A DNA stretch of 64,000 bases from JBNKVT01 sp050299335 (lineage in GTDB: Bacteria > Pseudomonadota > Alphaproteobacteria > Rhodobacterales > Rhodobacteraceae). Shown here piece after piece: positions 1 through 7,982 of the stretch; within the stretch, counting starts at the first letter, position 1; each line of letters begins with the position of its first letter. The notes beneath the pieces are model-generated. The model was not told the DNA's origin, made no database searches, and was given only the letters and a program-made list of their open reading frames with translations. The DNA lies in contig JBNKVT010000010.1 of NCBI GenBank assembly GCA_050299335.1, positions 62,001 to 126,000 of the forward strand. The letters run 5' to 3'. Position numbers and translations under genes: made by a program.

Positions 1-214
1 TCAGGGTGATGACCTGCCAGAAACAGGCCAGTACGCCGAAGACGAAGACGCCGAGGATCACCCCGTTGAGGTAGATATTGGCGAAGAAGATATCCCGGAT
101 CGACGCCGCCACCGCGAACGCGCCGACAATCACCACGGCGAGGATGATCAGCATTATCAATATCTGGCGGATCGGCTGCGAGAATTGCGGCTCTTTTTCA
201 CGGTCCATGAACAT
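1..214 (-). CDS. ExbB-like biopolymer transport protein, N-terminus only (partial)
   Basis: The reverse strand is open from ATG codons at 214 and 208 to the window edge. The roughly 70 visible residues begin MDREKEPQFSQPIRQ and then hold two hydrophobic segments separated by a short polar stretch (FFANIYLNG), the second ending in CFWQV. This resembles the N-terminus of the TolQ/ExbB/MotA-type proton-channel proteins that many Rhodobacterales carry near this locus. GAGG lies 13 bases before the first ATG, which favours the 214 start. The proton-channel core lies outside the window, so the family call is from memory of the N-terminal pattern. It is divergent from the QmcA gene. Confidence 0.55.
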   Translation of the reverse strand, partial: MFMDREKEPQFSQPIRQILIMLIILAVVIVGAFAVAASIRDIFFANIYLNGVILGVFVFGVLACFWQVITL

Positions 215-413
215 GCGTACTGTCGATCCTCAATGGCGCGAATTGTGCTTGTTTCCAAGCAGTTTACGCGGCGGCCACGCGATTTCCAAGGCGCGCGGCA
301 ACATGCGCGCGCGTAGTGACTTTTTGCAACACGGCTTCGCCGATATATTTGTAATTTACTAAAATCGCTACCATATTGCGGGTAAAGAAAAATTTTTCGA
401 GGGACGTGTCACC

Positions 414-1352
414 ATGCGGGAACTGATCGAATTGTCGCCTTTCGGCGCGCCGGCGCTGGCTCTACTGGTCTTCGCGATCATCCTGATCTTCATGATGGTC
501 AAATCCGTGCCCCAGGGCGAGCAATGGACCATCGAGCGTTTCGGACGCTACACCCGGACCCTGAGACCCGGTCTCGGCTTCCTGATCCCGATCATGGACA
601 AGGTCGGGGCCAAGATCAACATGATGGAAACCGTGCTCGACATCCATTCCCAGGAGGTGATCACCAAGGACAACGCCATGGTGGTGGCCGACGCGGTGGC
701 CTTCTATCAGGTGATCGACGCGGCCAAGGCGGCCTATGAGGTGCGCGATCTGGAACGGGCGATTTCCAATCTCAGCCAGACCAATATTCGTGCCGTCATC
801 GGCTCGATGGACCTTGATGAAAGCCTGTCGCACCGCGACCAGATCAACTCGCGGCTGCTGGCGGTGATCGACGATGCCTCGACGCCCTGGGGCGTGAAGG
901 TGACCCGGGTCGAGATCAAGGACCTTGCCCCCTCGACCGAGATCACCGAAGCCATGGCGCGGCAGATGAAGGCCGAGCGCGAGAAACGGGCCGAGATCCT
1001 GACCGCAGAAGGTCTGAAGCAGTCCGCGATCCTGAAGGCCGAAGGCGAACGCGAGGCGCAGATCCGCGAGGCCGAGGGCCGGCGCGAGGCGGCGTTCCTC
1101 GACGCCGAGGCCCGCGAACGCTCGGCCCGGGCCGAGGCCGAGGCGACGCGGATGGTGTCCGAAGCCGTGGCCGCCGGGTCGGTGCAGGCGATCAACTATT
1201 TCGTGGCTCAGGAGTACACCAAGGCGCTGCGCGATGTGGCGGCGTCGCCGAATTCCAAGACCATCATGATACCGCTGGAGGCCTCCGGGCTGATGGGCTC
1301 GGTCGCCGGGATCGGTGACATCGTCAAGGCGGTGCGCGGAGAGGGCAGCTGA
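414..1352 (+). CDS. qmcA: SPFH/Band 7 (QmcA/paraslipin-type) membrane protein
   Basis: The 312-residue product has one N-terminal membrane segment (about residues 12-30), an SPFH/Band 7 domain starting at VPQGEQWTIERFGRYTRTL, and a long Glu/Arg/Ala-rich coiled coil (about 180-250, with repeated AEGEREAQ-like units). This is the layout of QmcA and stomatin-like proteins, which form ring-shaped oligomers at the inner membrane and take part in membrane-protein quality control. GAGGG lies 10 bases before the ATG. The stop overlaps the start of the NfeD gene (TGATGG), the usual SPFH-NfeD pairing, so the two are probably cotranslated. Confidence 0.93.
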   Translation: MRELIELSPFGAPALALLVFAIILIFMMVKSVPQGEQWTIERFGRYTRTLRPGLGFLIPIMDKVGAKINMMETVLDIHSQEVITKDNAMVVADAVAFYQVIDAAKAAYEVRDLERAISNLSQTNIRAVIGSMDLDESLSHRDQINSRLLAVIDDASTPWGVKVTRVEIKDLAPSTEITEAMARQMKAEREKRAEILTAEGLKQSAILKAEGEREAQIREAEGRREAAFLDAEARERSARAEAEATRMVSEAVAAGSVQAINYFVAQEYTKALRDVAASPNSKTIMIPLEASGLMGSVAGIGDIVKAVRGEGS

Positions 1353-1849
1353 TGGAAATGGAAAGCGTCGGTCTGTTCGACTGGATCGAGGGTCTGTCGC
1401 CCTGGTGGTGGGTGGCGCTCGGCATCGCCATCGGCGCCTTCGAGATGCTGACCATGTCCTTCTTCCTGATCTGGTGGGGGATCGCGGCGGTGGTCATGGC
1501 GATTCTGCTGGTCTTTCTGCCGGGGATGCCAGGCGAGATTCAGGTAGCGCTCTTTGCCGCCTTGTCGGTCGGACTGACCTTCCTTGGGCGGTCCTGGATC
1601 CTGAAATTCGGTGACGGAGCCGCGCCAGTGACGGGCCTGAATGAACGCTCGAGCGCGCTTGTCGGACGGCAGGCGCGGGTGGTCGAGGCGGCGGGCAATG
1701 GCGGCAAGGTCGAGGTCGACGGCATCCCGTGGCGGGCGCAGAGCGCCGAGGGCGCGATGCCGGCGCCCGGAAGCTATGTGGAGATCGCCGGGTCGGACGG
1801 CAACACGCTGAGCGTGCGCCCCGTGGCGGCCCCGGAGGTCACCGGCTGA
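1352..1849 (+). CDS. NfeD family protein
   Basis: The 165-residue protein has two to three transmembrane segments near the N-terminus (WWWVALGIAIGAFEML and the following hydrophobic stretch) and a C-terminal soluble beta-rich OB-like domain (GLNERSSALVGRQARVVE onward). This is the short NfeD form without a serine-protease domain. Short NfeD proteins are almost always encoded beside an SPFH protein, as here, and are thought to anchor or modulate it. It starts in the stop codon of the upstream gene. Confidence 0.92.
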   Translation: MEMESVGLFDWIEGLSPWWWVALGIAIGAFEMLTMSFFLIWWGIAAVVMAILLVFLPGMPGEIQVALFAALSVGLTFLGRSWILKFGDGAAPVTGLNERSSALVGRQARVVEAAGNGGKVEVDGIPWRAQSAEGAMPAPGSYVEIAGSDGNTLSVRPVAAPEVTG

Positions 1850-1865
1850 CCTGCGCTTGAGGGGT

Positions 1866-1885
1866 GGTGCGTGAAATCACGCACC
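1866..1885. repeat. Short palindromic repeat, copy 1 (GGTGCGTGA-type)
   Basis: A perfect 9-bp inverted repeat with a 2-base loop, GGTGCGTGAAATCACGCACC, followed by CTACGGG. It sits 16 bases after the nfeD stop. An identical 20-mer occurs at 29684-29703, and variants at 36313-36332 and 55393-55412. It could act as an RNA 3-prime-end stem or a REP-like element. Confidence 0.8.
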
Positions 1886-2261
1886 CTACGGGCGGAGGGA
1901 CGGCCAAGGATACGCCAAAGGATACACCAAAGGATACACCAAAGGATTCGGGCCGCCTTCCCCGGGCAACCCCTATGACACATGGTCGCACGGGGTCAGG
2001 AAAGGCCCGGGTCCAGGGGGCGGAATATGCCTCGAAGCCAGTGGACCGCCCCGCATCCGTGGTCGATACAGCAACCGGTCCCGTCACGGCGCTTACCCGG
2101 TCGCACAAGGCAGACCGCAAGCGCCCGACGGCGGGCTTATCGCCCTTGCCACACCCAAACCCCTCTGCTATCACCGCGCCGATTTCGCCGGGGACCGCTC
2201 AGGCCCTCCGGCATTCGTGCATCCAACCCATGGGATGCGGTTCCAACCGAACGGAGTGTCC
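1886..2261. other. Non-coding leader of the ATP synthase operon with a 12-bp tandem repeat
   Basis: About 375 bases without a credible gene. At 1906-1941 there are three direct copies of a 12-bp unit (AAGGATACGCCA then two AAGGATACACCA) plus a partial fourth to about 1947. The remainder should hold the atp promoter, but no clear -35/-10 pair was found. Open frames here, including one that reads the repeat as KDTP units, lack a ribosome site and normal codon use and were not called. Confidence 0.6.
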
Positions 2262-2822
2262 GTGCCGAATTCAGCTTCATTCACCTCGGGAATTTCCGGC
2301 CGCTACGCCACCGCGTTGTTCGAGCTGGCAAAGGACATGAAGGTGTTGCCGAAGGTCGAGGAAGATATCGACGCGCTTTCCGCCGCTCTGGCCGAAAATG
2401 CGGATTTCCGCGACCTGATTTCCTCGCCCATCTATTCCCGCGCCGATCAGGGTGCCGCTATCGCGCAGATCGCCCGGAAAATGGGCCTGTCGGATGTGGT
2501 GACCAACACGCTGGGTCTGATGGCGTCCAAGCGCCGCCTGTTCGTGCTGCCGGACCTGATCGCCTCGGTCAAGGCGCTGATCGCGGATGACAGGGGTGAG
2601 GTGACCGCCGAGGTCACCGCCGCCCGTCCGCTGAGCGATGCCCAGACCAAGGCGCTTGCCGAGGCGCTGAAGAAGTCCGCCGGCAAGGATGTGAAGATCA
2701 ATGCGACCGTCGACGAAAGCCTCATCGGCGGTCTTGTCGTAAAACTGGGCTCGCGGATGATCGACAGTTCGATCCGCGCGAAGCTTTCCAAACTCCAGAA
2801 TGTCATGAAAGAGGTCGGGTAA
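2262..2822 (+). CDS. atpH: F1-ATP synthase subunit delta
   Basis: The delta subunit links F1 to the peripheral stalk of ATP synthase. The product begins MPNSASFTSGISGRYATALF, matching the ISGRYATALFELA start of the OSCP/delta family, and ends with the typical GSRMIDSSIRAKLSKLQ segment. I chose GTG at 2262 because GGAG lies five bases upstream; this gives 186 residues, the family length. In-frame alternatives upstream are GTG 2217, ATG 2235 and GTG 2256, but they add residues the family lacks. It is the first gene of atpHAGDC, one base before atpA. Confidence 0.95.
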   Translation: MPNSASFTSGISGRYATALFELAKDMKVLPKVEEDIDALSAALAENADFRDLISSPIYSRADQGAAIAQIARKMGLSDVVTNTLGLMASKRRLFVLPDLIASVKALIADDRGEVTAEVTAARPLSDAQTKALAEALKKSAGKDVKINATVDESLIGGLVVKLGSRMIDSSIRAKLSKLQNVMKEVG

Positions 2823-2823
2823 T

Positions 2824-4356
2824 ATGGCGATCCAAGCTGCAGAAATCTCTGCGATCCTGAAGGACCAGATCAAGAATTTCGGCCAGGAGGCCGAGGTTGC
2901 CGAGGTCGGTCGCGTTCTCAGCGTCGGTGACGGTATCGCCCGCGTCCATGGGCTGGACAATGTCCAGGCCGGTGAGATGGTCGAATTCCCCGGCGGTATC
3001 CGCGGCATGGCGCTGAACCTCGAGATCGACAATGTCGGCGTGGTGATCTTCGGCTCGGACCGGGACATCAAGGAAGGCGACACCGTCAAGCGCACCAACT
3101 CGATCGTGGACGTCCCCGTCGGCAAGGGCCTTCTGGGCCGCGTCGTCGATGCGCTGGGCAACCCGATTGACGGCAAGGGTCCCATTGAATCGACCGAACG
3201 CCGGGTCGCCGACGTCAAGGCCCCGGGCATCATCCCCCGCAAATCGGTGCATGAGCCGATGGCGACGGGCCTGAAAGCCATCGACTCGCTGATCCCGATT
3301 GGCCGTGGCCAGCGCGAACTGATCATCGGCGACCGCCAGACCGGGAAATCGGCTGTGGCGCTGGACGCCGTCTTGAACCAGAAATCGGTGAACGACACCG
3401 ACGACGAGTCGAAGAAACTCTATTGCGTCTATGTCGCCATCGGCCAGAAACGCTCGACCGTCGCGCAGTTGGTGAAGAAGCTCGAGGAAACCGGCGCGAT
3501 GGACTATTCCATCGTTGTCGCCGCGACTGCTTCGGAACCGGCCCCGATGCAGTATCTCGCCCCCTATTCCGCCACAGCGATGGCCGAGTTCTTCCGCGAC
3601 AACGGCATGCACGCGCTGGCGATCTATGACGACCTGTCGAAACAGGCCGTTGCCTACCGCCAGATGTCGCTGCTGCTGCGCCGCCCGCCGGGCCGCGAAG
3701 CCTATCCGGGCGACGTCTTCTATCTGCATTCCCGCCTGCTGGAACGCTCGGCGAAGCTGAACGAGGACAACGGCTCCGGCTCGCTGACCGCACTGCCGAT
3801 CATCGAAACCCAGGGCGGCGACGTGTCGGCGTTTATTCCGACCAACGTGATCTCGATCACCGACGGCCAGATCTTCCTCGAAACCGAGCTGTTCTTCCAG
3901 GGCATCCGCCCCGCCGTGAACACCGGTCTGTCGGTGAGCCGCGTTGGCTCGTCCGCCCAGACCTCGGCGATGAAATCGGTTGCTGGTTCGATCAAGCTGG
4001 AACTGGCGCAGTACCGTGAAATGGCGGCCTTTGCCCAGTTCGGGTCCGACCTCGACGCCGCTACCCAGCGCCTTCTGGCCCGTGGTGCCCGTCTGACCGA
4101 GCTTTTGAAGCAGCCGCAATATTCGCCGCTGACCAATGCTGAACAGGTCATCGTGATCTATGCCGGCACCAAGGGCTATCTCGACAAGATCGCCGTGCGC
4201 GATGTCGGGCGGTTTGAAAAGGGTCTCCTGACCCATGTCCGGTCGCAGAATGCCGATCTGCTCGACGACATCACCAACAACGACCGCAAGGTCGCCGGTG
4301 AGCTCGAGGACAAGATCAAGGAAGCCATCGAGGCTTTCGCCAAGGACTTCGCGTAA
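2824..4356 (+). CDS. atpA: F1-ATP synthase subunit alpha
   Basis: The 510-residue alpha subunit is the regulatory nucleotide-binding subunit of the F1 hexamer. It shows the beta-barrel N-domain (EVAEVGRVLSVGDGIARVHG), the P-loop GDRQTGKS, the Walker B-like ALAIYDDLSKQA segment and the alpha signature PAVNTGLSVSRVGSSAQ. Length is as expected. It begins one base after the atpH stop and is followed 29 bases later by atpG. Confidence 0.98.
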   Translation: MAIQAAEISAILKDQIKNFGQEAEVAEVGRVLSVGDGIARVHGLDNVQAGEMVEFPGGIRGMALNLEIDNVGVVIFGSDRDIKEGDTVKRTNSIVDVPVGKGLLGRVVDALGNPIDGKGPIESTERRVADVKAPGIIPRKSVHEPMATGLKAIDSLIPIGRGQRELIIGDRQTGKSAVALDAVLNQKSVNDTDDESKKLYCVYVAIGQKRSTVAQLVKKLEETGAMDYSIVVAATASEPAPMQYLAPYSATAMAEFFRDNGMHALAIYDDLSKQAVAYRQMSLLLRRPPGREAYPGDVFYLHSRLLERSAKLNEDNGSGSLTALPIIETQGGDVSAFIPTNVISITDGQIFLETELFFQGIRPAVNTGLSVSRVGSSAQTSAMKSVAGSIKLELAQYREMAAFAQFGSDLDAATQRLLARGARLTELLKQPQYSPLTNAEQVIVIYAGTKGYLDKIAVRDVGRFEKGLLTHVRSQNADLLDDITNNDRKVAGELEDKIKEAIEAFAKDFA

Positions 4357-4385
4357 CCCTTCGATCCCAGTAGGAGACAAGGCAT

Positions 4386-5261
4386 ATGCCGAGCCTCAAG
4401 GACCTGAAAAACCGGATCGAGAGCGTCAAGTCGACGCGCAAGATCACCAAGGCCATGCAGATGGTCGCCGCCGCGAAGCTCCGCCGCGCCGAAGAGGCAG
4501 CAGGGGCCGCAAGACCCTATGCCGAGCGGATGAACGCGGTTTTGGGCAATATCGCCCGGGGGGCGGCGGACAATTCTGCCGCGCCGACGCTGCTGACCGG
4601 CACCGGACAGGACAAGACCCATCTGCTGGTCGTCTGCACCGCCGAGCGCGGGCTTTGCGGCGGCTTCAACTCGTCCATCGTCAAGCTGGCCCGCGCAGCG
4701 GCGAACAAGCTGATCGGCGAGGGCAAGACGGTCAAGATCCTCACCGTCGGCAAGAAGGGCCGCGAGCAGCTGCGCCGTGATCTGGGGTCGCATCTGCTGG
4801 CTCATGTCGATCTCTCGGACGTCAAGCGCGTCGGCTATGTCAACGCCCACGAGATCGCCAAACAGGTGCTGAGCCGCTTCGCCGAAGGCGAGTTCGATGT
4901 CTGCAAGCTCTATTACGGCCGCTTCGAATCCGTCATCAGCCAGATCCCGACCGAGGTCCAGCTGATCCCGGCGACCTTCGAGGAACCGGAGGACGGCGCG
5001 GCTTCGTCCTTCTATGAATACGAGCCCGACGAGGAAGAAATCCTCGCCGACCTGCTGCCCCGTTCGGTGGCCACTCAGGTCTTCACGGCTCTGCTGGAAA
5101 ATTCCGCCTCCGAACAGGGGGCGCGGATGTCGGCCATGGACAACGCCACGCGCAATGCCGGCGACATGATCGACAAGCTGACCATCCAGTACAACCGCAC
5201 CCGCCAGGCGGCGATCACCAACGAACTCATCGAGATTATTTCGGGCGCCGAGGCGCTCTGA
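4386..5261 (+). CDS. atpG: F1-ATP synthase subunit gamma
   Basis: The 291-residue gamma subunit is the rotor shaft of F1. The conserved N-terminal helix (RIESVKSTRKITKAMQMVAA) and C-terminal helix (SAMDNATRNAGDMIDKL and NRTRQAAITNELIEI) are intact. AGGAG lies upstream of the ATG. The acidic insertion EYEPDEEEILADLLP is typical of the alphaproteobacterial gamma subunit. It lies between atpA and atpD. Confidence 0.98.
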   Translation: MPSLKDLKNRIESVKSTRKITKAMQMVAAAKLRRAEEAAGAARPYAERMNAVLGNIARGAADNSAAPTLLTGTGQDKTHLLVVCTAERGLCGGFNSSIVKLARAAANKLIGEGKTVKILTVGKKGREQLRRDLGSHLLAHVDLSDVKRVGYVNAHEIAKQVLSRFAEGEFDVCKLYYGRFESVISQIPTEVQLIPATFEEPEDGAASSFYEYEPDEEEILADLLPRSVATQVFTALLENSASEQGARMSAMDNATRNAGDMIDKLTIQYNRTRQAAITNELIEIISGAEAL

Positions 5262-5277
5262 GGAACGGAGACACGAA

Positions 5278-6702
5278 ATGGCAAACGCTAAAGGTAAAAT
5301 CACACAGGTGATCGGCGCGGTGGTCGACGTTCAGTTCGATGACCATCTGCCCGCGATCCTGAACGCGCTGGAGGTCGACAATAACGGCAACCGGCTGGTC
5401 CTCGAGGTTGCCCAGCATCTCGGCGAAAGCACCGTGCGCGCCGTGGCGATGGACGCGACCGAGGGTCTGGTGCGCGGCGCCGAGGTCACCGACCTCGATG
5501 GCCCGATCACCGTGCCGGTGGGCGACGCGACGCTGGGCCGGATCATGAACGTCATCGGCGAGCCGGTGGACGAAAAGGGCCGGGTCGAGGCAGAGGAGCG
5601 CCGCCCGATCCACGCCCCGGCCCCCGAATTCGCCGAACAGTCGACGGAATCGGAAATCCTCGTCACCGGGATCAAGGTCATCGACCTTCTGGCCCCCTAC
5701 TCGAAAGGCGGCAAGATCGGCCTCTTCGGTGGTGCGGGCGTGGGCAAGACGGTTTTGATCCAGGAACTGATCAACAACATCGCCAAGGTGCACTCGGGCT
5801 ATTCGGTCTTCGCCGGCGTCGGCGAGCGGACCCGTGAAGGGAACGACCTCTACCACGAATTCATGGACGCGGGCGTCATCAATGCCGACGACCTGACCAA
5901 GTCGAAAGTGGCGCTGGTCTTCGGCCAGATGAACGAGCCGCCGGGTGCCCGTATGCGCGTCGCCCTGTCCGGTCTGACCATGGCCGAGCAGTTCCGCGAC
6001 CAGTCCGGGACCGACGTGCTGTTCTTCGTCGACAACATCTTCCGCTTCACCCAGGCGGGTTCCGAGGTGTCGGCGCTTCTCGGCCGTATTCCTTCCGCCG
6101 TGGGCTACCAGCCGACGCTGGCCACCGACATGGGGGCCATGCAGGAGCGGATCACCTCGACCAAATCGGGCTCGATCACGTCGGTGCAGGCGATCTACGT
6201 GCCTGCGGACGACCTCACCGACCCGGCACCCGCCACCTCCTTCGCCCACCTCGACGCGACCACGACACTGTCCCGCGCGATCTCGGAACTCGGCATCTAC
6301 CCGGCCGTGGACCCGCTCGACTCGACCTCGCGCATCCTCGACCCGCAGGTTGTCGGCGAGGAGCACTACAACGTCGCCCGCGACGTCCAGGGCGTGCTGC
6401 AGCGCTACAAGTCGCTTCAGGACATCATCGCCATTCTCGGCATGGACGAATTGTCGGAAGAGGACAAGCTGACCGTGGCCCGCGCCCGCAAGATCCAGCG
6501 CTTCCTGTCGCAGCCCTTCGACGTGGCCCAGGTCTTCACCGGATCGCCCGGTGTGCAGGTGCCGCTGGAAGACACCATCGCCTCGTTCAAGGCGGTCGTC
6601 GCCGGCGAATACGACCACCTGCCCGAGGCGGCCTTCTACATGGTCGGCGGCATCGACGAGGTGGTCGCCAAGGCCGAGAAACTGGCTGCCGACGCGGCCT
6701 GA
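5278..6702 (+). CDS. atpD: F1-ATP synthase subunit beta
   Basis: The 474-residue catalytic beta subunit has the P-loop GGAGVGKT, the catalytic-glutamate segment GVGERTREGNDLYHE, Walker B LFFVDNIFRF and the ALLGRIPSAVGYQPTLATDMG signature. It converts ADP and phosphate to ATP at the alpha/beta interface. The gene starts 16 bases after atpG and is followed by a 72-base gap with GGAGG before atpC. Confidence 0.98.
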   Translation: MANAKGKITQVIGAVVDVQFDDHLPAILNALEVDNNGNRLVLEVAQHLGESTVRAVAMDATEGLVRGAEVTDLDGPITVPVGDATLGRIMNVIGEPVDEKGRVEAEERRPIHAPAPEFAEQSTESEILVTGIKVIDLLAPYSKGGKIGLFGGAGVGKTVLIQELINNIAKVHSGYSVFAGVGERTREGNDLYHEFMDAGVINADDLTKSKVALVFGQMNEPPGARMRVALSGLTMAEQFRDQSGTDVLFFVDNIFRFTQAGSEVSALLGRIPSAVGYQPTLATDMGAMQERITSTKSGSITSVQAIYVPADDLTDPAPATSFAHLDATTTLSRAISELGIYPAVDPLDSTSRILDPQVVGEEHYNVARDVQGVLQRYKSLQDIIAILGMDELSEEDKLTVARARKIQRFLSQPFDVAQVFTGSPGVQVPLEDTIASFKAVVAGEYDHLPEAAFYMVGGIDEVVAKAEKLAADAA

Positions 6703-6774
6703 TCTCACTCATCCGCCGGAGCCCATGCGGGGTCCGGCGGAACAGACGGAACCCCGCGGCGGAGGTAGGATCCC

Positions 6775-7167
6775 ATGCGTCTCGATATCGTAACCCCGGA
6801 AAAGCAGCTTCTTTCCGAAGAAGTCGATCGGGTACAGCTGCCCGGCATGGACGGCGACATGACCATCCTTGGCGATCACGCCCCGCTGGTGACGACGCTG
6901 CGTCCGGGTGTGATCACCGTCGAAGGCGGCTCGGTGCCGGGAGAATATGTGGTGACCGGCGGCTTTGCCGAGATTTCCTCCGAAGGCACGACCATCCTTG
7001 CCGAACAGGCAGTGCCAAAGGCCGAGGCGACCCGCGAGATGCTGGAAGCGGCGCTTGCCGAGGCGCGCGAGGCGCTGGAAAGGGCCAGCCAGGAGACCCG
7101 CGCCGCCGCCGCCATGCGGGTGAACGATATCGACGGTCTTCTGATCCGCCACGGGCTGGCCGCCTGA
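6775..7167 (+). CDS. atpC: F1-ATP synthase subunit epsilon
   Basis: The 130-residue product has the epsilon beta-sandwich (LDIVTPEKQLLSEEVDRVQLPG and the GDMTILGDHAPLVTTLRPG motif) and a short C-terminal helical hairpin. Epsilon couples gamma rotation to F0 and can restrain ATP hydrolysis. GGAGG lies nine bases before the ATG. It is the last gene of the operon; no F0 genes (atpB, E, F) follow, as in other Rhodobacterales where F0 is encoded elsewhere. Confidence 0.96.
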   Translation: MRLDIVTPEKQLLSEEVDRVQLPGMDGDMTILGDHAPLVTTLRPGVITVEGGSVPGEYVVTGGFAEISSEGTTILAEQAVPKAEATREMLEAALAEAREALERASQETRAAAAMRVNDIDGLLIRHGLAA

Positions 7168-7982
7168 CCTCCCGTCTGACCCCCGTCTGACCCGAGGTTC
7201 TGGGACGTCCCCGTGCGCAGCCGGAGCGTGCAACGCCCTTTCACGCTGTCCGCCGCTAATCTGCATCGCCAATCGCCGCGAGGAAATCCATCGACTTCAA
7301 CGCGGGCTGGATTGAATACATGAATCTGGTCAGGCGCGGCACGCTCTTGCTTGCGATATTGCCCGTTGCCATGTCGGAAATCCGTCTCCAGACGGTTGCC
7401 GGAGAATGCGGAAACTGAATTCGGGTGGCAGACCTGACGGTTTGACCGAAGCTGCTGTCGCGCCGGGATCGGGCAGGGGCCGCGAGGATCATGAAAATTC
7501 CGTCAGGTCACCGCGCCCCTGGAACAGGGTCATGCATTTCAGAAATGTGTTAATATCATAATATATCAGCGAAAAACACGAAAAACGCCAACATTGTTTC
7601 GCCACAAACTCCGTCGATTTAGAGCGGGTCGCGTATCGATTCGGAGAAGCGACTTACCTCTGCCCAGAGATGAATTTTTAGTACATTTTTTCCAAAACAG
7701 ACAATCAGTTAAGCCTTCTGACGAAAAGGCCGCCGCCGGGATTCCGTCGACTTCGCCCCTTCACAAAAGTTAACATTTTCCCTTTTTTCCGGTATCTTAT
7801 TTTCGACAAAATCCTAAACTAGCCCTTGAACCTGTCAAGCACTCGCCAGACAGGAGCGGATTTTGGAGAAATCACTAACCGGCACTAATGAACAGTGTTT
7901 AAAATCCGGGAGCCCCAGCGCCTCCCAAACGAAAATTCCAAATTCCACTGTGTCGCCGTTCATCAGTAGGAGGGCTCAGTCC
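7168..7982. other. Long intergenic region after atpC; no gene supported
   Basis: About 800 bases. The first part has normal GC and contains short direct repeats just after atpC (CCGTCTGACC twice). A minus-strand frame at 7256-7492 (78 codons) has no recognisable homology and no good ribosome site, so it is not called. From about 7540 to 7860 the sequence is strikingly AT-rich for this genome (GTTAATATCATAATATATC and similar), which fits a promoter or upstream-element region for the gene at 7983. Confidence 0.5.

Noticed and set aside
462..833. 123-codon His/Asp/Gly-rich frame opposite the QmcA gene
   Set aside because: It is a mirror of the QmcA coding frame with no ribosome site or domain; typical GC-rich antisense shadow.
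1864..2340. 158-codon frame reading the 12-bp repeat as KDTP units
   Set aside because: It runs into atpH in another frame and starts in the palindromic repeat; no coding support.
2803..4380. 525-codon antisense frame across atpA
   Set aside because: Long antisense frame produced by codon bias of atpA; no start signal or recognisable protein.
7256..7492. 78-codon minus-strand frame in the gap after atpC
   Set aside because: No recognised family, weak start, and no conserved neighbour; could not be supported.
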